From the NCBI RefSeq assembly GCF_030272615.1, contig NC_081409.1:876067594-876131593 (forward strand): a stretch of DNA of 64,000 nucleotides. Direction: 5' to 3'. The notes beneath the pieces were generated by a model. It searched no databases. It was not told the origin of the DNA and saw only the letters and a program-made list of their open reading frames with translations. Below are positions 1 to 9,430 of the stretch, piece by piece. The stretch is from Cryptomeria japonica (lineage: Eukaryota; Streptophyta; Pinopsida; Cupressales; Cupressaceae). A program made the position numbers and the translations under genes. Numbering within the stretch: position 1 is the first letter of the stretch; the number at the start of each line of letters is the position of its first letter.

Positions 1-1048
1 TGCTTCAACATTTCACTTCAATCTCATATGATAAAATCAAAACTTCCATTTGCCAAGAAAATTATATTCCTCCAGCAAAATAATAGTCACCAATCCTTTA
101 TGAAACCATACCCAAAAATAATATTTTTATTCCAAACTAATTGAAGTGTCACGTCAATATAGGCACCCAAACTTTGAATTAAAATATATTTGCAAAAGCT
201 ATCCATAAAAATTACAGCCTTATTTTTAACGATACCTTATTTTTTATTCCAATAAAACCTTCAGACCAACCCAAGCTACAAATAAAGCAATAAATCTCAC
301 AAACTGCAAATTTGTCTCAAATTGAAACTTCAAAAATTTGCTAAACTTATGTGTGAAATCTTTGGTGAGATTCCTGCATGAAACCTCGAGCCTGAATTGG
401 GTTTTTCTCTAATTCCAAGAAATCCTAAGGGTTTTCGTCCTCGAAATCTGAATCTGTACACAAGCTCCTCTTTTCCAATAAAATAATTCCCAATAAATTC
501 AATGCTTGTCTTTACTACTTTTATAATATTCTTTTGGCAACTATTTTTAAAATATAAATATTAAATTAAAATAATTTAATATTTACATCACAAAGTGACT
601 TAAATAATATTTTGATTTTTAACTTTTAAAGTCACATTTTATTAAATAATTAATTAAATATTAATTTCCTCAAAATTATGTAAAGACAAATTAATAATTT
701 AATTAATTATTTATTTAATTTTCAGGCTAGCAAAAAAACGACATTAAAAGCCCTCCCACCTAAGATTGCTTGACCTCAAGCAATCCAGCACCAAGACCAC
801 ATATCAATCTTGGAGTCCAATATGATCTCCCGTTGCAAGTACTATGTTGCAAGATACCTGCAACTGTTAACCACTTATCCATCCCGGAAATCAATTGAAT
901 AATCATATGTATCATTCGGCCAAACTCATCAACCTATTTCAAGACCTTACCCAATGTCCGTTGTGCCACTTTGATACTGAAATTTGCAACACTATTTATC
1001 TACATTATTCTATGAAGACCTCCATCAATGATGCGAATCCCTAGATCC
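1..1048. other. AT-rich repeat remnant, no gene recognised
   Basis: No coding region is visible. Positions 540-720 are strongly AT-rich. The phrase AAGGGTTTTCGTCCTC near 430 recurs near 18297, and both places are followed by AT-rich sequence with tatttaat-like stretches, so this may be one end of an old element whose other end lies near 18300-18600. The right edge (about 740-1048) looks like the sequence that continues after 14994, which would make both the target into which the intervening elements inserted. The similarity is weak and judged by eye. Confidence 0.3.
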
Positions 1049-3029
1049 TGTTGTGACGTTTTCTCACATCGCCCCATTGCAAATGGGGACCCCCACTATT
1101 TCACTTGTTAGGGTAGATGTTTTGCCTAGTTTCCTACTTTTAGCCTTTGCTTATGAGAGGGTGTCATGTCAAAATGCAAAAGATGTTAAAATGATCCTAG
1201 GTGTCAAGTTGCCTTAGAGTTTGGATTTATTCTTGCGAAGTGCTGAGTTTCAATTTGGACTTGAAATGAGAGTGTAAAATGAAAAAAGTGTTGCAAATTA
1301 GTGTGATTTTTGTGTGGAGGTGCTAAAGGTCCCTATAGAAGTCATTTTTTCACTCCTAGGAGGTAAAACAAGTCAAAAATGCACAAAATCCCGATGGATC
1401 CCTATTTTCCCCCACAAAATCCCAAAAGTCTCGATGGAAATAGAATTTGCACCGAGCAAAAAGGCAAAATATGATAAGTTTGGGACTTTACAGTGTGGAA
1501 ATCATCAAGGTTCCGATGCAAGACATTTTTCCCAAATGAAATTAAGGCATAAAAGTCAGTTGTCCTGATGGGAGGCGTTTTTCCATTGAGTTTTGAAAAC
1601 ATATATGGACTTTGTCCTGATGAAGCGTGATTTTCCACTACATTTTGAGCAAAAAGAAGTAATTTTTATGATGAAAAAGGTGTCTGTGCCGATGAGGTGC
1701 ATTTTTTCCCTCGTGGACAGTATTTTTGGGAAAATCTCGATGCATCTGGATTCTCCACTAAGGTTGTCCCAATGGAGGTCATTTTTCCACTCACGGCGAA
1801 TGAAGTGTCCTGATGAACCATGTTTTTCCACCAGGCTAGTATTTTATAATATTTATCCCACATTCATTGTGGAGTGGAACAAAATGGGGTAAGGATGAAT
1901 AAACATGCAAGGACTTGAACAAGTTTATGTGTCTTGATGGAGGTCAATTCTCCACTAGGGATAAAATGATGGAAAATGATCAAATTTATTTGTCCAGATG
2001 GGGTTCGATTCCCCCCCAGAGGATATTTTGATGGAATTTGACAAGTTTTAATGGGATTTTGAGTCCCAATGAAGGGCGAATTTCCACCAGGGGGTATGTT
2101 TACATGAAATGATCAAATTTATTTGTCTAGATGGTCATCGATTTTCCCATAGAGTGAATTTGGGGATGCAAATGAATTAAGTGATGGAATTAATTTGTCT
2201 AGATGAGGGTTGATTTTCCCCTCAAGGTTATAATGTGCAAATTGGATGAATTTAAATGAAAATTTTTTGTCCCAATGAGGTTCGAATTTCCCCAAGTGGT
2301 TGAAAATTGAATTCAAGTGAGATTTTCACAGTCAATGTGTCCCAATGAAGACCAATTCTCCCCCACCACATATATTTAATGATCAAGCAAACGAAAATGT
2401 GCCAAGTGTTGAATTCCAATGCATATTGATTTTCCCTTGTGGCTGGTAAAAGGGCAAATTTTAATCCCACATTGGTTGTCTGGTGAATTTCCAAGGTAAA
2501 AACTAAGAAACACAAAAAAACACTAAGAGGGGGGAGGGGGAGTCGTGAATCAATGTTTTAAACTTTTTCGCAAACTCAAAAACCAATCAACATATTGAAA
2601 TGAAATTGTGAATATAACACAAGACAAGAGGTTAGATTTTTCTCGTGGAAAACCCTTTCGGGTGAAAAACCATGGTAAATCACATTCTTATTAGTCTGCA
2701 AAATGGGCACCAACCCAGCCATACAAAAGTGAGCTACAACTCACAAAGGGCACCAACCCTTTCAAAACACCAACTAAACTATCTTGAAGCACCAACTTCA
2801 AATCAATCCTCAAAAGAAAAACAAACTGCCAGTTACCATGCAATCAAGAACTCAAAGCTTGAACATTTCAGCGTCTAATCAGCTCATACACACAGCTCTT
2901 TTTCTGAGTACTCAGCAACATCTTCCTTTGAGCATCACATATAATCTTCACTGCCTCATACCATAGACTCAAAAGATAACTAAACCACATTCAGCAAAGA
3001 TACATAGTATCTCAGAATCTGTCTAGGTT
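1049..3029 (+). mobile_element. 5' part of a TGTTGTGACG-type LTR-like element, array type A
   Basis: The element tip is recognised because the same start occurs at 3698, at 31534 and, inverted, at 14989. It begins TGTTGTGACG and contains two short hairpins in succession: TGTGA...TCACA, and a stem CCCCATT/AATGGGG at 1072-1088. The 31534 copy has a perfect 5-bp target duplication, which fixes the tip. Downstream lies a motif array (1389-2440), then sequence without a clear ORF that is broken by the Copia insertion at 3035. A G-rich tract at about 2524-2541 and a phrase resembling LTR R/U5 sequence near 2645-2672 suggest that another remnant starts around 2520. The right end of this copy is therefore not certain. 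Confidence 0.5.
1389..2440 (+). repeat. Array A: about 17 degenerate motif copies, spacing near 70 bp
   Basis: A degenerate motif of the form TCC(T/C)GATG, then 8-12 bases, then TTTTCCAC or TTTCCCC recurs at about 1390, 1431, 1513, 1564, 1616, 1689, 1737, 1768, 1809, 1933, 1994, 2064, 2127, 2199, 2271, 2341 and 2415. The last eight copies are regularly spaced (61-74 bp). The array sits in the same place relative to the element tip as arrays B and C in related copies, so it is probably an upstream (U3-like) control or structural region. It was found by eye, without a self-alignment. Confidence 0.55.
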
Positions 3030-3034
3030 TTAAG

Positions 3035-3697
3035 TGTTGAAATTAGCCTTTCAGATTAATATAAGAACCCAGAAATCAGAATTAGTTCCTAATTAGATTG
3101 TTTGCTGATAAATAGAGATAAACAAAATGAACACAGAGACACAAATACCCTGGGAAAACCTCCCTCTTGAAGGAAAAACCCAGCAACAACAGATCCTCAG
3201 ATCTGATTATGTTATAGTGAATTGTAAGTACAATAACAACCCAGCTAGGGCACAATTATCAGCTGAAAACAAACTTATCTCACAACAGCAGATTTCTGTG
3301 CGATTCAAGGGCTTCAACTTGTTTGCTATCTTTGCAGCAGAATGTAGTATTTCGCACCACCAACATAAGTATTCGCACTACAGTAGAAGTATTTCGCAGC
3401 ACCAAAAAATGATAATTCTTTCCCTTCAATTGAATGCGCATATATATGAGGCATCGCCTTATTTTGGTCTGACCTTAGGTCGGCCATTTATTGTTTTGGT
3501 TCCAACATAAAATGCAAATAAGTCCACACCTTACATTAAGGTGTGTGTTTCACACGTTTCATGTGGAGGAATACATAATGTGTTGCGTGTGAACATTTAT
3601 GGGTCCACACGTTAGGAAATGGTCCTGTCATAATACAACGTATGGTTATTGGGCCCAGCTCATTACAAATGAACAATACATAACTAATTCACACGCC
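3035..3697 (-). repeat. Truncated 3' LTR of the minus-strand Copia element
   Basis: It corresponds base for base (offset 4,200) to 7235-7897 of the other LTR and stops where the nested element begins (TGTTGTGAC at 3698). The five bases before the nested tip are acgcc, which would be its target duplication, but the partner copy is gone. The R/U5 hairpin (CTGGG...CCCAG in plus coordinates 3150-3183) is kept. Confidence 0.85.
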
Positions 3698-4130
3698 TGT
3701 TGTGACGTTTTCACACATCGCCCCATTGCAAATGGGGACCCTTGCTTTTTTTGCTTTTTAGGGTTTGTTTGTTTTTGGGTCTTTTAGGGTTTTGTTAGTT
3801 GGCTTTTGCATTTTTGAGTGCTGTCGGGGAGATCAATAGGATAGCAAGTCCGGCTTGAGTGATGTCCTGATCCTGAAATTTGGCTAAGTCTGAAAGTCCT
3901 GATCCTAAAATTTGGCTAAGTCTGGAATGTCTTGATCCTGAAATTTGACTAAGTCTGGAAATTGAAAAACCTCAAAAAACTAGATTTTGCAATATAACTC
4001 CTGGAGGTCTGAAACCACTCTCAAACATCCTGAAAGTATATATGGAATATAACTTAAAGTATAAGCACTTATACTTAAATGTTATATTCCATAAAAATTA
4101 TCCTGATAGAGAGTTCAAAAAGTCAAATTT

Positions 4131-5428
4131 CGCTCCTGTCCTTCACTGAGGATCCAGAGCGAATTTCGCTCCTGTCCCTCTCCAAGGGACCAGGGCGAAA
4201 GGGGCTTATTTGAGTCATTCCTGGCCTTGTTTGGTCAGATTGAAACATCAAAGGCATGGTGAAGGACGAAATGAACGTGATAGAGCATCCAGACTTGATC
4301 AAAGACAACGAAATGATGGAGTTTTTGTCTACAAAGGTAAAAGCGCTCCTGTCCCTCACCAAGAGACCAGAGCGATTTTTTAAAAGATGCTCCTGTCCCT
4401 CTCCAAGGGACCAGAGCGATTTTCTCACAAGACAAACTTTTGGCAAAGGAAAAGCAAGTTTCATGTTTGAGATGAATAAAGGAGGACGTAATCAATCCAT
4501 TGAAGATAATTTTGGAAAGTTAGCAAAACACAAGTGAGCTTATAATGGCCAAAGCGCTCCTGTCCCTCTCCAAGGGACCAGGGCGAAAAACACATTATCA
4601 AGTCTTCCCCTCCAAATTTGGACGAATCCAGGCCAAGGCACAAGATGGCGATGATATTTAAAATGCTTCAAGGAAGAATGAAGTTGCAAGGATCACAAAA
4701 CTTGATGAAAATTGGCTAGGGCGCTCCTATCCCTCACCAAGGGACCAGAGCGAAATCTTCAAATTTGCCTAATAGCCTAACATTTTGGAATGCTACCTTC
4801 GTTTCCAAGACTCAAGATGGAATAAGGAATGATGTTTTACGCCTTGAAGGTAATTAAATATTGATATGGTTAAGAATTTGTGCTATGGACTAAAAATCGC
4901 TCCTGTCCTTCACTGGAGGACCAGGGCGATTTCTATAAAATCAACCATTTTCTTCCAAAGCCAACGCAAGACAAGGTGATACAAGATGAGAAATGTCTTT
5001 CGAAAAATGATGGACGAAGAATTGACCCCAAGAATCAACAATCTTAAGCTCAAATGCAAAAATCGCTCATGTCCTTCATTGGAGGACCAGGGCGAAAATC
5101 TTGAGAGGGTCAATTTTGTCTTGAGAAGGCGAGTGAAACATGCATTGAAGGGACGAATGAAGATCATTATTTACCCCCAAACATGAATTGGCGATTTGGA
5201 AGACAAGGACCAAGGACAAAAGGTAAGATCGCTCCTGTCCCTCACCAAGGGACCAGGGCGAAAGTGCTTTAAGGCACACTCCTTCCAAAGAAGGAATGAA
5301 TTAAACTCAAAATTCCAAGCAAGAGTGCCATTTTGAACATCAAGGATGGGATTTTGAACGTAAAAAACTAGAAATACAAGGCCAAAAATGAATAGGCGCT
5401 CCTGTCCCTCTCCCAGGGACCAAAGCGA
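4131..5428 (+). repeat. Array B1: 32-nt hairpin motif phased at about 166 bp
   Basis: Imperfect hairpins with arms CGCTCCTGTCCCT and AGGGACCAGGGCG around a 5-6 nt loop start at 4131, 4167, 4344, 4388, 4555, 4722, 4898, 5064, 5230 and 5397. From 4388 on, the steps are 167, 167, 176, 166, 166 and 167 bp, and the pair 4344/4388 is 44 bp apart. The intervening DNA is much less alike than the motifs. The second array at 31977-33565 has the same order of steps, including a close pair, so the two are homologous and collinear. Confidence 0.85.
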
Positions 5429-5789
5429 GGTTCTTAACAAAGTGATATTTTTACCATGCCTAGGCGCCAATGTCCTCTAAGACGCACTAGATGCCAAGTT
5501 CGCCCAAAACTTCGAAATATTTTTTTTTTTTTAAAAATTTAATTAAATTGGCATTTAATGAAAAGCGCATAGCATTTAATAATTAATTTTGAGCCTTGGA
5601 AAATCGGTTTTTTTTTTTTTATTAATTAAGGCATTTCGAAATTAATTATTATTAAATTAAAATTTAAAAAGAAGAGCGCTTGAGGTATCATTTTTTATTG
5701 CTTAATTAAGTCGGCCTTCTCCTTTTATTAATCTTTGTTTATTTTTTCCACCAAGTCGGCCTATGGAGAGATGTAGAAGGTGAGCGCTC

Positions 5790-5797
5790 TATATATT
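5790..5797 (+). promoter_or_regulatory. TATA box of the nested element
   Basis: TATATATT lies about 360 bp downstream of array B1, after an AT-rich stretch. Its surroundings (aagtcggcc, then agcgct immediately before the box) are shared with the TATA box at 33892 in the related intact copy. Transcription would run rightwards into the GCGAA-rich leader. No RNA evidence is available. Confidence 0.5.
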
Positions 5798-6318
5798 GGA
5801 GGTGTTGTTTCACAATTCAAATCATTCAATCATCCTTTCAAGTGCGAAATTGGAGAGCAATTTGAGGAGCGAAATCCAGAGGAGTGGAGCGAATTTCTAC
5901 TAAGTGTGGAAGAAGCTAGTGGAGGGCGAAATTCATCTTGAAAGCTATTGGAGAGGCGAATTTCTTGCTAGATTGGAGGATAATTTCCAGATTTTTGAAG
6001 ACATTTGAAGGCGAATTTCCAGATCTTGAAGAAGCTAGTGGAAGATGGAGTTCTTTTCCAAGCTAAAGGGGGCGCATTTTGCTAAAGGGAGTCTTGATCT
6101 ACATTTTGCCTAGCGAATTCTCCTATTTTTGCATCATTTTTTAGAATTAATTCCCAAGTGAAGGTATTTTTTAAAAGCGCTCCTGTCCCTCACCAAGAGA
6201 CCAGAGCGATAATTTTCCTTCTAGAACAGTTGTAAGGATTAGTTTCCAATACATCATTACTGAAATAAAACAACAAGATCAAAAGTTTTAACTTAAGGAT
6301 GGATCAACAAACCAATAG

Positions 6319-7151
6319 ATCAAAAGAGGAAATCTTCACGATTGTGGGGATTTGATACTTCATTTATGTTTGCATCTTCTTGCTCGTCCCGAGTTTGACA
6401 ATCCCTTGCAAAGTGGCCAAGCTTGTTGCATCGGAAGCATCAGATGTGAGATAAGTCTCTTGGTCTCTTCCTTGAATGAGGGGTAGAAGAGCTGAAATCT
6501 CTATTTCTCTTGAGATCATTCTTCTTCCAATGGCTGCCTTCCTTCTTAGCCAAGAGGACATGTTGCTCATCATAAGGGTTCTTAATTTTTCCTTTCGCAG
6601 CCAGCCGAGACTCTTCTTGAATGCAATCTCCCATTAATTGATCAAACTTAGGAAGATCAACTCTGGCACTAATTCCTTGAACAAACGGTTCCCAAGAGGG
6701 AGGAAGACCATTTAGGGCAGTCATAGATAAGTCACTGTCTTCAACGCTCTTCCCAACGGTAGCAAGTTGATCCCTTAGCTCAGAGATTCTCATGAAGTAA
6801 GCAGCAACATTCTTTCTCTAATTTGATGTAAGAGAGTTGATTCCTTAAAGCAAGTATGTAGCTGGTATTGTTGACTTCGTACATCTTTTCCAATGTGGTT
6901 AACGTCTCCCTAGCGGTCTTCTTCATGGAGATGGATGGCACCAAGTGATTTTTGACGGAGTCTATTATCATCCTTTGAGCTTGGAAGTTCTTCTTCTTCC
7001 AATCTTCTTTCTCACTTTCATCCTCAGGTTCCTTAGCATTCTTGCCAACATATTCAGCAAGATCATTCAATGCCATCATTATCCTGACCTTCCAAGAAGA
7101 GTAATTTGTGTGACCTTCCAACCTATCTTCAACCCTGATATAAGAAGCCAT
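6319..7151 (-). pseudogene. Copia gag (UBN2-type) with zinc knuckle, broken
   Basis: Gag packages retrotransposon RNA into particles. The likely start is the ATG at 7151 (MASYIRVEDRLEGHTNYSSW), shortly after the primer binding site. The N-terminal half has the WKVRIMMAL and LRNQL phrases of the plant Copia gag (UBN2) family, and the later MRISELRDQL and LNGLPPSWEPF phrases are also typical. A CCHC zinc knuckle (CFRCNKLGHFARDC) follows at about 6400-6440. Two lesions are visible: a 1-base frameshift near 6815, and a TGA just before the zinc knuckle where the related plus-strand element has CGA (Arg). Similarity to the 25675 gag continues to the residues DFLF near 6319, where the sequence breaks off. 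Confidence 0.85.
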
Positions 7152-7217
7152 GAGGATTAAACCTTTGAACAGCAGATTAGATAGGAGCACAAATCTGATC
7201 ACGACCTCTATACGAAC

Positions 7218-7234
7218 CTAGAGCTTTGATACCA
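7218..7234 (-). promoter_or_regulatory. Primer binding site of the minus-strand Copia element
   Basis: Directly next to the 5' LTR, the minus strand reads TGGTATCAAAGCTCTAGG. This matches the usual initiator-methionine tRNA primer site of plant Copia elements (TGGTATCAGAGC) with one change. Confidence 0.8.
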
Positions 7235-8049
7235 TGTTGAAATTAGCCTTTTAGATTAATATAAGAACCCAGAAATAAGAATTAGCTCCTAATTAGATTG
7301 TTTGCTGATAAATAGAGATAAACAAAATGAACACAAAGACACAAATACCCTGGGAAAACCTCCCTCTTGGAGAAAAAACCCAACAACAACAGATCCTCAG
7401 ATCTGATTATGTTATAGTGAATTGTAAGTACAATAACAACCCAGCTAGGGCACAATTATCAGCTGAAAACAAACTTATCTCACAACAACAGAATTGTGTG
7501 TGATTCAAGGGCTTCAACTTGTTTGCTATCTTTGCAGCAGACTGTAGTATTTCGCACCACCAACATAAGTATTCGCACTACAACAGAAGTATTTCACAGC
7601 ACCAAAAAATGATAATTCTTTCCCTTCAATTGAATGCGCATATATATGAGGCATCGCCTTATTTTGGTCTGACCTTAGGTCGGCCATTTATTGTTTTGGC
7701 GCCAACATAAAATGCAAATAAGTCCACACCTTACATTAAGGTGTGTGTTTCACACGTTTCATGTGGACGAATACATAATGTGTTGCGTGTGAACATTTAT
7801 GGGTCCACGCATTAGGAAATGGTCCTATCATAATACAACGTATGGTTATTGGGCCCAGCTCATTACAAATGAACAATACATAACTAATTCACACACCACA
7901 TAGTAAGAATGGGTCCACACGTTAGGGGGTGCGCCTTCTTACCTTTTATCATGATTGGGCCCAGCCCTATTACTTAAGTTGAATTCTAATGTTGCCTTCG
8001 GCAATCAGAATTCAACTTTTATTTTTCTACCTAGTTACAAAAACCAACA
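7235..8049 (-). repeat. 5' LTR of the minus-strand Copia element (815 bp)
   Basis: This LTR is complete, with TG...CA ends. In minus orientation it starts TGTTGGTTTTTGTAACTAGG, contains a strong hairpin (plus 7976-8018: 12-bp outer arms AAGTTGAATTCT/AGAATTCAACTT and inner TTGCC/GGCAA), a TATATATG box near 7640-7648, and a CTGGG...CCCAG hairpin near the R/U5 boundary. The same three features in the same order occur in the LTRs at 24720 and 30794, so the three elements belong to related Copia families. Confidence 0.85.
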
Positions 8050-8054
8050 TTAAG

Positions 8055-9430
8055 GAGATACATATGTGAACCATTCAACATGCAATAATAGAGACCCCAA
8101 TTATAACTCAAACGCACAGCACCATGTATCAATTTTTCAACACCTTGGAGTAAAAATACCCGCAGAAATTTGCACGGAAGCTTCAGGACACTCCCTGACT
8201 ACTCTTAAGACCCGAACAGTAGTTTTACGATATCAACCCACACCAATAGAAGTCGCAGAGAACAACTTTAAACAGAACACCTCACAGCAGGTCAAATTGC
8301 ATTCACTTAAAAAAATTTTTTTTTTTTTTTGAATCAATCTCAAATCACCAAAAAATTGACTTGCGTCTCCACAAAACCATAAAATACCTGGCCCATGACT
8401 TCTGCAGAAAATAATAATGGCGGCGCTAACTGTCACTGCACAATTAAAGCTCCAGTCAAAAAGAATGGAACCAAAGTTAAAAAAATTTAAAAACACAGCA
8501 TTAAAATTTGTATCTGCAAAATACGCACATTGACCCTTCTTCCAAAAAAAAACGCTACAAGTGATTACTCTTCTTTTTATTATCACCATTACAATCATAG
8601 TTGAAAGAATAGACCAATCAAATCATTCATCTTTCAACAGTCATTTTTAATTTTTTTGGTTCAGACCATGTTCACCACTCCAGCCAGCACATCGTATTTT
8701 TAATCTCACAGCACCACCAGTAGTATTCTGTAGCACCATAAGCCGAAAACAAGGAATCCAATTATTTGCCCACTCAGCCCAAAAATTAAAGGCAATTCTC
8801 CTCATACTTCTATGCATTCTTCTAGAAACAGTTACTCCTGCCATTAAAAAAGAAACACGACACCCTCTTAGAAGTCCACAAAACACGACTAAGAATAGCA
8901 ATGGGAATCAACACGACTCTCATCAATGAGGTGCATAGAGATTCAAAAAAAATTCCTTCAAAAAGTAAACGGCACACACACGACTGCAGCATTTAGAAAA
9001 TTAAATTTCAAAGCACTGCCAACAGTCCACAATGTGCACACCCAGAATTCATATGAAAATAACTTTGTAACCTCTGCCAAGACGTTACAAAGAATCTGAA
9101 CCCGAGACTTGTGAATTTCCAAAAGAAAATGACAGCTTGTTTACTGACCATTAAATTCCTTTATTAAATGCACATGCTAAGACTTAAGAAATGGTCAAAC
9201 ACATGACTTGGCAAAACAAAAATCTGATTTGGCACATAGAATGACAGAGCTGCTGACTTGAGAATCGTAGGCACATGGAATACTGATGCAAACACACAAG
9301 TACCTCAAAAACAACCAAGCAAGTAGCTCAAGCTGCTCAACCGAGTAGGCCGATAAGAAGCAACTACCAAAAGACAATCAACCAAGCACCTTTAATCAGA
9401 ACCTTAATTAATTCTGGAAAATCATTTGTG
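8055..9430. other. Unassigned sequence right of the Copia element
   Basis: Only short, unrecognised ORFs occur here, and none has a family signature. A T-run lies at about 8318-8331. The stretch may be the interior of the TGTTGTGACG-type element that starts at 1049, because the Copia element (TSD ttaag) inserted into it, but no internal domain confirms this. Confidence 0.3.

Larger units (their letters stand above)
3698..6318 (+). mobile_element. 5' half of a TGTTGTGACG-type element nested in the Copia 3' LTR, array type B
   Basis: It starts with the same tip as 1049 and 31534, including the CCCCATT/AATGGGG hairpin at 3721-3737. The layout matches the intact copy at 31534: a lead of about 430 bp, a 166-bp phased hairpin array (4131-5428), an AT-rich stretch, the phrase aagtcggcc, a TATA box (5790-5797) and a leader rich in GCGAA phrases. 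A last motif copy lies at 6178-6209. The ORF and 3' end present in the 31534 copy are absent. Sequence passes into the Copia gag between about 6210 and 6318, so the right edge is a deletion junction, not a true end. Confidence 0.65.
3035..8049 (-). mobile_element. Minus-strand Copia-type LTR retrotransposon, gag only, internally deleted
   Basis: Both outer ends are LTR ends (TGTTGAAATT at 3035; rightmost bases CCAACA at 8044-8049). They are flanked by the same 5-bp target duplication, ttaag, at 3030-3034 and 8050-8054. Read on the minus strand, the order is 5' LTR (8049 to 7235), primer binding site, gag (7151 to 6319), a junction near 6300, a nested TGTTGTGACG-type fragment, and a truncated 3' LTR (3697 to 3035). 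Protease, integrase, reverse transcriptase, the polypurine tract and 152 bp of the 3' LTR are missing. They were presumably lost with the 3' half of the nested element. The two LTRs match at a constant offset of 4,200 bp with few differences. Confidence 0.85.

Noticed and set aside
4131-5428. CRISPR-like array (regular short palindromic repeats)
   Set aside because: Spacers are about 130 bp and drifted versions of one another, the motif is imperfect, and the setting is a plant LTR element without any cas gene.
4123-5470. Several overlapping minus-strand ORFs with repeated LWSLGEGQER phrases
   Set aside because: They are translations of the array B hairpin motif, not proteins. The frame is lost between units.
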